From positions 124,001 to 188,000 of the forward strand of contig JAJEGS010000039.1 in assembly GCA_022819745.1 (NCBI GenBank): a stretch of 64,000 nucleotides of DNA, read 5' to 3'. Source of the stretch: Candidatus Latescibacterota bacterium (GTDB lineage: Bacteria > Latescibacterota > UBA2968 > UBA8231). The notes under the pieces were generated by a model. That model worked only from the letters and a program-made list of their open reading frames with translations, had not been told where the DNA came from and did not search any database. Position 1 is the stretch's first letter; every line of letters begins with the position of its first letter. Positions 7,984 through 15,758 of the stretch are shown one piece after another. The position numbers and the translations under genes are program-made.

Positions 7984-8012
7984 ATAATAACAATCCGCCA
8001 TTCGGCTCCCAA
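7984..8012 (-). promoter_or_regulatory. Candidate surE promoter
   Basis: On the minus strand TTGGGA (8012-8007) and TATTAT (7989-7984) are separated by 17 bases. Transcription would begin near 7977, about 38 bases before the GTG chosen for surE. The -10 box matches five of six consensus positions and the -35 four of six. Confidence 0.5.
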
Positions 8013-8020
8013 TAATTTCC

Positions 8021-8050
8021 TTGCTTAGCTGCGGCCTGCGGTTCTATTAT
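8021..8050 (+). promoter_or_regulatory. Candidate promoter of a leaderless gene
   Basis: TTGCTT (8021-8026) and TATTAT (8045-8050) are separated by 18 bases. The start site would fall at about 8057-8058, exactly on the ATG of the next gene. No Shine-Dalgarno sequence is present, so the mRNA is probably leaderless. Confidence 0.5.
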
Positions 8051-8057
8051 TTCTTAA

Positions 8058-8321
8058 ATGGATGCCGCCATTCTCCTACAGGAACTTGAAACCCTCGCAG
8101 CAGGGTTGGACATTGAGGTGCGCTACGACGACTTTGAGGGCCAAGGTGGGCTTTGCCGCTACGGCGGTAGATCCTACTTAATCGTCAATCGCGAGCTCGA
8201 TACCAAAGCCCGGGTGCATGTGTTATGCCGTGCTCTTGCGCGGCTGTCTCTCGATGCAGTCTTTATCCGTCCTCAAGTACGGGAACGGATCGAAAAGTAT
8301 AGATCGCAGGCCGCTGCCTAA
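8058..8321 (+). CDS. Small conserved-looking protein of unknown function, probably leaderless
   Basis: I do not recognise this 87-residue protein. It is acidic at the start and basic at the end. Predicted layout: an N-terminal helix (MDAAILLQELETLAAGL), a short hairpin (IEVRYDDF, GGLCRYGGRSYLIVN) and a helical second half (ARVHVLCRALARLSLDAVF) followed by a charged tail. It has no signal peptide or membrane segment. The ATG lies seven bases after a good -10 box with no ribosome site, so leaderless translation is likely. It precedes the ribosomal protein genes rpmI and rplT but is separated from them by 159 bases containing another promoter. In many genomes infC occupies this place; this is not infC. 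Confidence 0.75.
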   Translation: MDAAILLQELETLAAGLDIEVRYDDFEGQGGLCRYGGRSYLIVNRELDTKARVHVLCRALARLSLDAVFIRPQVRERIEKYRSQAAA

Positions 8322-8368
8322 TCGCCTACACTCTCACTGACCGCGTTCCAGTATTTAGACGAGACCGA

Positions 8369-8388
8369 GAATTTTCCCGCCAAAATTC
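8369..8388 (+). other. Inverted repeat ahead of the rpmI promoter
   Basis: GAATTTT (8369-8375) and AAAATTC (8382-8388) form a perfect seven-base inverted repeat around CCCGCC. A second short one (CCACC/GGGTGG) follows at 8391-8404. They lie between the small gene and the rpmI promoter. They could end the upstream transcript or bind a regulator. No U-tract follows, so I do not call a terminator. Confidence 0.4.
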
Positions 8389-8415
8389 ACCACCTAAAGG
8401 GTGGACTGCTCTTCC

Positions 8416-8444
8416 TTGACAGCCCCTATGTCATGGTCTATTTT
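8416..8444 (+). promoter_or_regulatory. Promoter of rpmI-rplT (and probably pheST)
   Basis: A perfect -35 TTGACA (8416-8421) is followed after 17 bases by TATTTT (8439-8444). Transcription would start near 8451, leaving a leader of about 30 bases before rpmI. This leader is too short to hold the structured L20 autoregulatory leader known from Gram-positive bacteria. Confidence 0.68.
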
Positions 8445-8480
8445 TGCTTTTTCTGCCTAAATTAAGACAAAGGGACCATC

Positions 8481-8678
8481 ATGCCCAAAATCAAGACGCA
8501 TAAATCCTCGTCCAAGCGCATTAAGCAGCGCGGATCGGGCAGCCTGAAACGGCGCAATGCCTATGCCACGCACCTTTTGGGTGGCCGCTCGACCAAGCGC
8601 AAACGAGCTTTCCGCAAAAACAGTTCGGTCTCGTCCGCAGACCTAGCCAATGTGCGCCGCGCCCTGAACCTCAAGTAA
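8481..8678 (+). CDS. rpmI: 50S ribosomal protein L35
   Basis: The 65-residue, very basic protein has the L35 signature MPKIKTHKSSSKRIK, HLLGGRSTKRKR and a C-terminal VRRALNLK. Length matches the family. AAAGGGACC lies a few bases before the ATG. rplT follows after 23 bases, the usual order. infC, which normally precedes this pair, is absent here. Confidence 0.98.
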   Translation: MPKIKTHKSSSKRIKQRGSGSLKRRNAYATHLLGGRSTKRKRAFRKNSSVSSADLANVRRALNLK

Positions 8679-8701
8679 GCGAATTTAACGGAGAGTAATC
8701 C

Positions 8702-9055
8702 ATGCCACGGGTAAATCACGCCGTAGCCACCAAAAAGCGCAAAAAGAAGGTACTCAAACAATCCAAAGGTTATTGGGGCGCGCGCAGCCGCCTCTTCCGC
8801 ACCGCTAGGGAAGCTGTTGACCGCGCTCAAGCCTACGCCTACCGCGACCGACGCCAACGCAAGCGGGATTTCCGCCGTCTCTGGATTGTCCGCATCAATG
8901 CCGCCGCCCGCCGCAACGGCATGTCTTATAGCCAACTCGTCCACGGGCTGGCCCAAGCCGGCGTTGCAATCAACCGCAAGGTCTTGGCCGATCTAGCCGT
9001 GCGCGATCCGGCCGCCTTTACTGCGGTAGTCGAACAAGCCCGGCCCCACGTCTAA
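8702..9055 (+). CDS. rplT: 50S ribosomal protein L20
   Basis: The 117-residue basic protein shows the L20 pattern: [56 protein letters not shown] and [17 protein letters not shown]20 binds 23S rRNA early in large-subunit assembly. A GGAGAG ribosome site precedes the ATG. The gene sits between rpmI and the pheST pair, the common bacterial order, and is followed by a terminator-like hairpin before pheS. Confidence 0.98.
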   Translation: MPRVNHAVATKKRKKKVLKQSKGYWGARSRLFRTAREAVDRAQAYAYRDRRQRKRDFRRLWIVRINAAARRNGMSYSQLVHGLAQAGVAINRKVLADLAVRDPAAFTAVVEQARPHV

Positions 9056-9072
9056 ATTTACACCCATCTGAC

Positions 9073-9110
9073 AAAAAGGGGCCGGCGATCCGCGCTGGGC
9101 CCTTTTTGTT
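9073..9110 (+). terminator. Intrinsic terminator or attenuator between rplT and pheS
   Basis: AAAAAGGGGCC (9073-9083) can pair with GGGCCCTTTTTG (9097-9108) and a T-run follows. The hairpin ends only about 14 bases before the pheS ATG, leaving no room for a separate promoter after it. It therefore probably acts as a partial terminator or attenuator that lowers pheST expression relative to the ribosomal proteins. No Phe-rich leader peptide was found. Confidence 0.72.
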
Positions 9111-9123
9111 CTATTAGGTCTAT

Positions 9124-10134
9124 ATGTTAGAAGAAGTGCGACAATTGGCGTCGGTGGCCGTAGCGAAAATCGAGGCGGCCCAAGACGATAAGGCACTGGA
9201 GGCGCTGCGAGTTCACCACCTCGGGCGCAAGAGCCGCTTGCGCCAAATCGCACGGCAGATCGGCCACCTGCCCGCGGCCGAAAGACCAGCGCTAGGAGAG
9301 GCCACCGGTCGCGCTCAACAGGCCATTCAGCAAGCGCTAGACGACAAGGCTCTAGCCCTCCGGCAGTCGGCTGAAGTCGCTTCTGCCCTCGACGTAACAC
9401 TCCCGGGCCGACGGCCTCTATTGGGCTGTGCCCACCCCCTGTCTCAGCTAACCGACGAATTAATCAGCATCTTCCAAGGCATGGGTTTTGACGTGGCCGA
9501 CGGGCCAGAAGCCGAAGACGAGTACCACAACTTCGACGCTCTCAACACGCCGGCCGATCACCCCGCGCGCGACCTGCACGACACCTTCTATCTAGCGGGC
9601 GGTGGACTCATGCGCACCCACACCTCCACGGTGCAGATCCGCGTCATGGAGCAAACTCCGCCCCCGGTGCGGATCATCTCCTTGGGTCGCTGCTACCGCA
9701 AGGAGACAGTCGATGCAACTCACCACTTCGCCTTCCACCAGATCGAGGGCCTATACGTCGATCGCGGAGTCTCTTTCGCCGATTTAAAGGGTACTATTGA
9801 GGCTATGGGACGCCAGCTTATGGGCGCGGAGACTCAAGTGCGCTTTCGACCTCACTTCTTTCCCTTTACCGAGCCAAGCGTGGAATACGATTTTACCTGT
9901 ATCTGCAAAGGGCAACGCGCCAACTGCTCTATTTGCAAGGGAACGGGTTGGATCGAAATCGCCGGCGCTGGCATGGTCGATCCGGCCGTCTTTGCCGCGG
10001 TGGGCTACGACCCAGACGAATACACGGGCTTCGCCTTCGGCATGGGGTTGGAGCGAATCGCCATGATTCGGCACGGCATTGACGACGTGCGACGCTTTCT
10101 CGAAAACGACTTGCGATTCATCCGCCAGTTCTGA
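9124..10134 (+). CDS. pheS: Phenylalanyl-tRNA synthetase alpha subunit
   Basis: PheS carries the catalytic site that charges tRNA-Phe in the alpha2-beta2 enzyme. The 336-residue product has the N-terminal coiled-coil (about residues 1-85), motif 1 around HPLSQLTDELISIFQGMGF, motif 2 in RIISLGRCYRKETVDATHHF and motif 3 in GFAFGMGLERIAMIRHGI. A CICKGQRANCSICKGTGW segment carries the Cys cluster seen in many bacterial PheS. pheT follows after 18 bases. A terminator-like hairpin lies directly before the start. Confidence 0.98.
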   Translation: MLEEVRQLASVAVAKIEAAQDDKALEALRVHHLGRKSRLRQIARQIGHLPAAERPALGEATGRAQQAIQQALDDKALALRQSAEVASALDVTLPGRRPLLGCAHPLSQLTDELISIFQGMGFDVADGPEAEDEYHNFDALNTPADHPARDLHDTFYLAGGGLMRTHTSTVQIRVMEQTPPPVRIISLGRCYRKETVDATHHFAFHQIEGLYVDRGVSFADLKGTIEAMGRQLMGAETQVRFRPHFFPFTEPSVEYDFTCICKGQRANCSICKGTGWIEIAGAGMVDPAVFAAVGYDPDEYTGFAFGMGLERIAMIRHGIDDVRRFLENDLRFIRQF

Positions 10135-10152
10135 GGTTCCCGGCAACGCCTT

Positions 10153-12531
10153 ATGAAAATCACTTATAACTGGCTCAAGGAATACGTGGACTTCGCCTGG
10201 GATTGGCCCGAGTTAGTCGAGCGCCTGACCATGGCGGGCTTGGAGTTCGAGGGCGTCGAGGATCTCGGCGCGCGCTACGAGGGCGTCGTCATCGGTCGCG
10301 TCAACACCTGCTGCCCACACGAAAACGCCGACCGCCTGACCGTCTGCCAAGTTGATGTGGGAACCGGAGTCAACACCATCGTCTGCGGAGCACCCAATGT
10401 TGCGGCCGGACAAACCGTCGCAGTTGCCCTGCCCGGCACCACGCTGTCCAGCGGCATACAGATCAAAAAAGCCAAAATCCGCGGCGTCGCATCCGAGGGT
10501 ATGCTCTGTGCCGAAGACGAACTCGGGCTAGGTGGTAACCACGACGGCATTGTGGTGTTCGACGAGAACCTCCCGGTCGGCACTTCCTTTGCCTCGGCCA
10601 CTGGCCTCGGCGACGTGGTCATCGACTTCGAAGTTACGCCCAATCGCCCAGACTGCCTGAGCCTCTTAGGCATTGCCCGCGAGGTCCACGCACTCACCGG
10701 CAACCCCCTCCGTTTTCCCAACGCACAGGTACCCGAAAGCGGACCGGCCACCGCAGAAGACGTGCGGATAGACATCGAGGCACCGGACGATTGCCCGCGC
10801 TACGTCGGCCGCATCCTGCGCGGCGTCGAGGTTGGCCCCTCGCCCGAGTGGCTCCAACGCCGACTCCAAGCCGTGGGTCAGCGCCCGATCAACAACATCG
10901 TCGATATAACCAACTACGTGCTGCTGGAATTGGGGCATCCCCTGCACGCCTTCGACCTACATGCACTGGACCAGCGGCGTATCATCGTCCGCCGGGCGCG
11001 TTCCGGTGAAACCTTGGAAACCCTCGACGGCACCCAGTGCCAACTCGACGAAGAGATGCTGGTCATCGCCGATGGAACGCGACCCCAAGCACTAGCCGGG
11101 GTCATGGGGGGGGCTCATTCCGAGGTATCGACGGACACCACGGACATCCTGCTCGAAAGCGCGTATTTCGCACCATCGCGGGTGCGGCTAGCCCGGTCTC
11201 GGCTAGGGCTTTTCACCGAGGCAGCCACGCGCTTTGAGCGCGGTGCCGATTGGGATGCCCCGGTGCGGGCCATTGACCGCGCCGCTCACCTAATCGCCAA
11301 ACTAGCCGGCGGTGCGGTCGCCCCAGAGCCTCTAGACGTGTACCCCCGCCCCGGCCAACGCCGCCAAATTCCACTCTGCGTTGAGCGCACTAACCAACTC
11401 TTGGCTACGGAGCTAGACTCCGCTGCCATCGTCCAGACTCTCGAACGCCTCGGCTGCCGGGTCGAATCGGGCCAGCCCCTCGTGGTAACGGCCCCGAGCT
11501 TCCGTCCCGATCTGACGCGCCCAGCCGACCTCATCGAGGAAGTTGGCCGCATCTACGGCTTCGACCGCATTGAGGGCCGCCAAGAGGCATCTGGGCCTTG
11601 GATCACCTGGCGCGATCCCGAACTCACCTTTAGGCAGGTCACTCGGCAGCGGCTCTTGGGCCTAGGTTTGGACGAAGTCGTCAGCAATACGATCGTCGAA
11701 TCCCGCTGGCTCGAATTAGTCGAAGCCGCAGGCCAAGCCGTCCGCTTGGCCAATCCGCCGACCGAGACCCAAGACGCCTTGCGCACTACCTTGGTGCCAA
11801 GCCTATTAGATGTCGCACGTCGCAATTTCAACCAGCGGGCCGCAGGAGTGGCCATTTTTGAGTTGGGCAAGTGCTTTGTCGCCGCGGCCGAAAAGGGCGC
11901 AAGGCCCGAGGAAGACTGGCACCTTGCAGCCCTGTGGTCGGGCCGCGTTTCAGCCTCTCCCTATCAGGCCGACACCCGCGAGGCCGACTTTTTCGACCTC
12001 AAGGGCTTGCTCGAAGCGCTAGTGGGCGAGGGGAATTTGCGCTTTACGCCCGCCGACCGACCCGAATGCCGCTTGGGACACGCGGCCTGTATCTCCCTTG
12101 GTGACCAGCCCCTCGGCTGGCTAGGCCAAGTTTCGGCCAACTTATGCGCGGCATTTGATTTAGAGCGCCAAGTACATATTTTTGAAATATCGTTTACCGC
12201 GCTAGTACGCCATTGGCACGCTCGTAAGCGCTCGTTTACCGCGCTTCCCAAGTTTCCGCCGATCGAGCGCGACTTGGCCATCGTCGTACGCGCAGACACT
12301 GCAACCGCCGAACTTATCGCCACCATGCGAGATAGTGCGCCCCACCTCATTGAGTCCATCGAGGTTTTTGACCTCTATCAAGGAGATCAAATAGAAGCAG
12401 GCCACAAGAGCGTGGCGTTCGCCATCCGTCTGCGCGACCGCGAACAGACATTGCAGGACGCTCAGGCCGACGCGGCGATTTCCGCGATGCTCAAAAGTCT
12501 CAAAGCGCGGTTCGGCGCTCGCTTGCGCTAA
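10153..12531 (+). CDS. pheT: Phenylalanyl-tRNA synthetase beta subunit
   Basis: The 792-residue beta subunit has the complete domain set in order: a short N-terminal domain (KITYNWLKEYVDF), an EMAP-type tRNA-binding domain (about residues 40-150, with RGVASEGMLCAEDELGLG), the B3/B4 domain that carries the editing site (about residues 210-380, with NIVDITNYVLLELGHPLHAFD), B5, a catalytic-like core domain, and the C-terminal anticodon-binding ferredoxin fold (about residues 700-792, FPPIERDLAIVV). Length is normal for bacterial PheT. It starts 18 bases after pheS and they share an operon. Confidence 0.98.
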   Translation: MKITYNWLKEYVDFAWDWPELVERLTMAGLEFEGVEDLGARYEGVVIGRVNTCCPHENADRLTVCQVDVGTGVNTIVCGAPNVAAGQTVAVALPGTTLSSGIQIKKAKIRGVASEGMLCAEDELGLGGNHDGIVVFDENLPVGTSFASATGLGDVVIDFEVTPNRPDCLSLLGIAREVHALTGNPLRFPNAQVPESGPATAEDVRIDIEAPDDCPRYVGRILRGVEVGPSPEWLQRRLQAVGQRPINNIVDITNYVLLELGHPLHAFDLHALDQRRIIVRRARSGETLETLDGTQCQLDEEMLVIADGTRPQALAGVMGGAHSEVSTDTTDILLESAYFAPSRVRLARSRLGLFTEAATRFERGADWDAPVRAIDRAAHLIAKLAGGAVAPEPLDVYPRPGQRRQIPLCVERTNQLLATELDSAAIVQTLERLGCRVESGQPLVVTAPSFRPDLTRPADLIEEVGRIYGFDRIEGRQEASGPWITWRDPELTFRQVTRQRLLGLGLDEVVSNTIVESRWLELVEAAGQAVRLANPPTETQDALRTTLVPSLLDVARRNFNQRAAGVAIFELGKCFVAAAEKGARPEEDWHLAALWSGRVSASPYQADTREADFFDLKGLLEALVGEGNLRFTPADRPECRLGHAACISLGDQPLGWLGQVSANLCAAFDLERQVHIFEISFTALVRHWHARKRSFTALPKFPPIERDLAIVVRADTATAELIATMRDSAPHLIESIEVFDLYQGDQIEAGHKSVAFAIRLRDREQTLQDAQADAAISAMLKSLKARFGARLR

Positions 12532-12564
12532 TTCCAACCTCAATCAGGAGTACAGTCGTCCCCA

Positions 12565-12885
12565 ATGGATGTAAACGAAAATTTTGAGCGACTTGAGCAG
12601 TACATTAACCGTCTGACAGGAACACTCGAAACGCTGCGCAAGGAAAACGACGAATTGAATGGACAGCTCCAGAGCCTGAAAGAAAAAAACGACACCCTGC
12701 AGGCAGACATCCAGAGCCTTGAGACAAAAATCAGCGTCGTCAGCAGTGAAAACGAACAGATCAAAAAGGACAAAGAAGTGGTAAAGGGACGCATCGAACA
12801 GCTCCTCAGCCGCTTGGATGGTGCCTTCAGCAGCAAAAACGAACAGCTTGAGCAGGTCGAAGTAGCCCACACAGAGGCCGAATAA
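12565..12885 (+). CDS. Short coiled-coil protein, ZapB-like
   Basis: This 106-residue protein is almost entirely coiled coil, with heptad leucine/isoleucine spacing in ETLRKENDELNGQLQSL and LETKISVVSSENEQI. It has no cysteine, signal peptide or membrane helix. It lies between pheT and zapA. In proteobacteria ZapB is a short coiled-coil cell-division factor that acts with ZapA, and a small coiled-coil gene before zapA is common in FCB genomes. A division role is inferred from position and structure. It is not a clear sequence homologue of E. coli ZapB. Confidence 0.8.
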   Translation: MDVNENFERLEQYINRLTGTLETLRKENDELNGQLQSLKEKNDTLQADIQSLETKISVVSSENEQIKKDKEVVKGRIEQLLSRLDGAFSSKNEQLEQVEVAHTEAE

Positions 12886-12914
12886 GACAAAGATATCTGA
12901 GAAAGGGGTCTAGT

Positions 12915-13226
12915 ATGTCGTCCCAAGTAGTGGTCAAAATATTCGACAAGCACTATACCCTAGGAGTTGACGAAGATCACTCTGCCGAACACGTGCAAAA
13001 GCTCGCCGAGATGGTGGACGAGCGCATGCACGAAGTCAAGCACGAGCTCCAGAGCGGCAATCCACTCCAAGTGGCCATCTTGGCCAGTCTGAGCTTAGTG
13101 GAGGAACTCCTCTCCCTGCGGGAGGACTACGCTTCCGCTGAGGCCGATATAGCCCAGCGGACTTCTCAGCTTGCTACCTCGCTTGGGCACCTTTTCGCCG
13201 AAGTAGAAGTTCCCCGTCCCGAATAG
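12915..13226 (+). CDS. zapA: Cell division protein ZapA
   Basis: The 103-residue protein matches ZapA in length and layout: a beta strand start (VVVKIFDKHYTLGVDEDHS), the motif HVQKLAEMVDERMHEV, and a C-terminal coiled coil containing VAILASLSLVEELLSL. ZapA binds FtsZ and promotes bundling of its filaments at midcell. AAAGGGG lies seven bases upstream of the ATG. The gene sits between a ZapB-like coiled coil and rny. The 42 bases after it are too short for the 6S RNA gene found next to zapA in gammaproteobacteria. Confidence 0.93.
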   Translation: MSSQVVVKIFDKHYTLGVDEDHSAEHVQKLAEMVDERMHEVKHELQSGNPLQVAILASLSLVEELLSLREDYASAEADIAQRTSQLATSLGHLFAEVEVPRPE

Positions 13227-13268
13227 CTGAAGTATCCCGAGCCGGGTTTCATCCCGTGCTCTGGCCCG

Positions 13269-14888
13269 ATGCCCGGAGGCGTCGGGACCGATGAGGATAA
13301 GAAAGAGATACCCTTGTTTAATGGGTTTGACTACATAGTCCTAATCTGTTCTGCCGTCGCCTTTTTTGCCAGCGGCGGTCTCCTCGGCTGGCTAGGGAGT
13401 GAGCGGCTGCGCAACAGCAAACTGCACAGCACCCAAGCCACCGCCGAGCAGATCGTCGACCGCGCCCGCCAAGAAGCCGAGGTCGTGAAAAAAAATGCCT
13501 TGCTCGAAGCAAGGGATGAATGGCACCGCGAGCGGGCCCCGCTAGAAAAGGAGCAAGAGACACAGAGGCGCTCGTTGCGCGATCTGGCGGCCAAGCTGCT
13601 AGAGCGCGAACAGCAACTAGAGCGCAAAATAGACCTGCTCACGAGCAAGGAGCGCGAACAACTCAAGACCGAGCAGGACCTCGACCGCCGCGAGGCAGCC
13701 ATAGCTGCGGACGAAATCCAAGCCCAAGACCTCGTCCGAGAGCAGAGTCGGCGGCTGGAAGAATTGGCTGGTATCAGTCAGCAAGAAGCCCAGCGCATAC
13801 TCGTTGATCAGCTAGAGGGAGGCGCACGCCGAGTGGCCGCTCGCAAGGTCCGCGAGATCAAGGACACTGCGGTTGTTACGGCTAACCTAGAGGCCAAAGA
13901 AATCATCACCCGCGCCATCCAGCGCTTCGCCGGAGAACTGACCGTCGAGAGTACGCTTTCGGTCGTGCCCATCCCCTTTGACGACATGAAGGGGCGCATC
14001 ATCGGTCGCGACGGGCGCAATATCCGCTCCTTTGAAATGATCACCGGCGTCGAAGTCATCGTCGATGATACCCCTGGCATGGTCATGCTCTCGGGCTTTG
14101 ATCCACTGCGCCGCGAAGTAGCCAGACACACTCTCGAAACACTCATCCGCGACGGGCGCATCCACCCTGGGCGCATTGAAGAAGTGTATGACAAGGCCCG
14201 CAATACCGTCGAGGAGATGATCCGCGAGTCCGGTTCCAAAGCTGCCTTTGACCTCGGCATTCACGACTTACCCGAATCGCTATTGGAAACACTGGGCAAG
14301 CTCCGCTTCCGCACCAGCTACGGACAAAACTTGTTAGTCCACAGCAAGGAAGTCGGGCTTTTGGCCGGCATGATGGCCGAGACGCTCGACCTTGATATAG
14401 TGCTGGCGCGCCGTGCTGGTCTCTTGCACGACATCGGCAAGGCACAGGACTTTGAGTTGGGCAACGACCCAGCGCAAAGCGGTGCCGTGCTGGCCCGCAA
14501 GGGCGGCGAAAGCCCTGAAGTTGTGCAGATTATCGAAACCCATAGCAAGCACACGCCCTCGCGCTCAGCCATTGCCGTACTAGTCGAAGCCGCCAATGAA
14601 ATCTCCACCCACCGCCCAGGAGCCCGCAAAGAAAAAGTCGAGGAGTACATTCGCCGCTTGCACCATATTGAGGAACTCGCAGCCGACTATGTAGGCGTGA
14701 AACAGGCTTTTGCCCTGCAAAACGGCAAGGAGGTTCGGGTCTTGGTTGACAGCGGGGTGGTAGATGACACGTATGCCGAGCAACTCGCCGACGACATCAC
14801 CACCAAGCTCGAGCAACAACTCGAATACCCTGGGCAGTTGCGCGTCTGCATCATCCGCGAGATGCGTGCCGAGTCTCACGCGCGGTGA
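13269..14888 (+). CDS. rny: Ribonuclease Y
   Basis: RNase Y is a membrane-anchored endoribonuclease that initiates mRNA decay. The 539-residue product has an N-terminal membrane helix (about residues 17-40), a long charged coiled coil to about residue 190, a KH RNA-binding domain (VVPIPFDDMKGRIIGRDGRNI) and an HD hydrolase domain with the catalytic LLHDIGKA. Domain order and length are as expected. The first codon is uncertain because the 15 residues before the membrane helix are poorly conserved. Its stop overlaps the next gene (GTGA), an arrangement also seen for rny-ymdB in Firmicutes. Confidence 0.96.
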   Translation: MPGGVGTDEDKKEIPLFNGFDYIVLICSAVAFFASGGLLGWLGSERLRNSKLHSTQATAEQIVDRARQEAEVVKKNALLEARDEWHRERAPLEKEQETQRRSLRDLAAKLLEREQQLERKIDLLTSKEREQLKTEQDLDRREAAIAADEIQAQDLVREQSRRLEELAGISQQEAQRILVDQLEGGARRVAARKVREIKDTAVVTANLEAKEIITRAIQRFAGELTVESTLSVVPIPFDDMKGRIIGRDGRNIRSFEMITGVEVIVDDTPGMVMLSGFDPLRREVARHTLETLIRDGRIHPGRIEEVYDKARNTVEEMIRESGSKAAFDLGIHDLPESLLETLGKLRFRTSYGQNLLVHSKEVGLLAGMMAETLDLDIVLARRAGLLHDIGKAQDFELGNDPAQSGAVLARKGGESPEVVQIIETHSKHTPSRSAIAVLVEAANEISTHRPGARKEKVEEYIRRLHHIEELAADYVGVKQAFALQNGKEVRVLVDSGVVDDTYAEQLADDITTKLEQQLEYPGQLRVCIIREMRAESHAR

Positions 14889-15667
14889 ACATTCTCTTCG
14901 TCGCCGATATCTTTGCCCGGCCGGGCCGCCGGGTCGCCGCAGCCGTAATTCCCGAGTTAGTAAAACAGCGCGAAGTCTCTCTGGTAATCGCCAACGGCGA
15001 AAATGCCGCCGGAGGGTTTGGCCTCACCGACCGCATCGTGCACAAGCTCCACAGCTACGGCACCGACGTCATCACCAGCGGCAACCACGTCTGGGATCGC
15101 CGCGAGTTCATCCCGTACTTAGACCAATCCGACCGCGTCCTGCGCCCTTTCAACTATCCCAAAGAGGCTCCCGGTATTGGTGCGACCGTCGTCGCCGCAC
15201 GCGGCGGTCCCCCAGTGGCCGTGCTCTGTCTCCAAGGGCGCACCGGGATGCCCTCCATCGACTGCCCCTTCCGCACAGGCCGCGCCGAGGTCGAGCGCCT
15301 GCACGCAGAGACGCCCTTAGTCTTTGTAGATTTCCACGCCGAAGCCACGGCCGAGAAAATGGCTATGGGCTTCCACCTCGACGGCTTGGCCACCGCAGTC
15401 ATCGGCACCCACACCCACGTGCAAACCGCGGATGAGCGCATCTTGCCCAAAGGCACGGCGTACCTAACCGACGCTGGCATGACCGGCATCCGCGAATCCG
15501 TGATTGGCGTGCGTCCCGAAATGGCGATTCAACGCTTCCTGACCCAAGTGCCCACCCGCTTTAAGCCCGCCGACGGCCAAGCGGTCCTCTGCGGCGCACT
15601 GGTCGAGGCCGACGCGGCAAGCGGCCGGGCCACTCGAATTGAGCGGTTGCAGCTAGCCGAGCCTTGA
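14885..15667 (+). CDS. YmdB-family metallophosphoesterase (TIGR00282)
   Basis: The 260-residue product starts with GTG at 14885, inside the rny stop codon region. It carries the family metal ligands in order: VADIFARPGR, ANGENAAGG, TSGNHVWDRREF, DFHAEATAEK, GTHTHVQTADE and LTDAGMTG. YmdB of Bacillus subtilis is a 2',3'-cyclic nucleotide phosphodiesterase that influences biofilm and motility choices, and the rny-ymdB pairing is known from Firmicutes. The overlap here suggests joint translation and a shared RNA-metabolism role. The exact substrate in this organism is not known. Confidence 0.93.
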   Translation: MNILFVADIFARPGRRVAAAVIPELVKQREVSLVIANGENAAGGFGLTDRIVHKLHSYGTDVITSGNHVWDRREFIPYLDQSDRVLRPFNYPKEAPGIGATVVAARGGPPVAVLCLQGRTGMPSIDCPFRTGRAEVERLHAETPLVFVDFHAEATAEKMAMGFHLDGLATAVIGTHTHVQTADERILPKGTAYLTDAGMTGIRESVIGVRPEMAIQRFLTQVPTRFKPADGQAVLCGALVEADAASGRATRIERLQLAEP

Positions 15668-15675
15668 CCTCGTAG

Positions 15676-15751
15676 GAATTAAGAATTAGGAATTACGAAT
15701 TGCGAATTAGTGTCCTTGTTACGCCTAATTCCTAATTCCTAATTGATTAGG
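15676..15751. repeat. Heptanucleotide tandem repeats in inverted orientation before xseA
   Basis: Five tandem heptamers of the form GAATTNN occupy 15676-15710 (AA, AG, AC, GC, AG endings). After 13 other bases, three CCTAATT units follow at 15724-15744, then GATTAGG at 15745-15751. GAATTAGGAATTA (15683-15695) and TAATTCCTAATTC (15726-15738) are a perfect 13-base inverted pair. GATTAGG plus the next two bases forms the Shine-Dalgarno sequence for xseA. The array resembles dispersed heptanucleotide repeats known from cyanobacteria. Confidence 0.9.
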
Positions 15752-15758
15752 AGCATCT

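Noticed and set aside
7344..8015. 223-residue plus-strand open frame
   Set aside because: It is antisense to surE, whose active-site motifs are complete.
13227..13268. 6S RNA gene after zapA
   Set aside because: Only 42 bases separate zapA from rny, too short for 6S RNA; a small GC-rich hairpin is all that is seen.
14764..15435. 223-residue plus-strand open frame
   Set aside because: It overlaps rny and the phosphoesterase gene in another frame and is very Arg/Pro-rich; the two real genes have full motifs.
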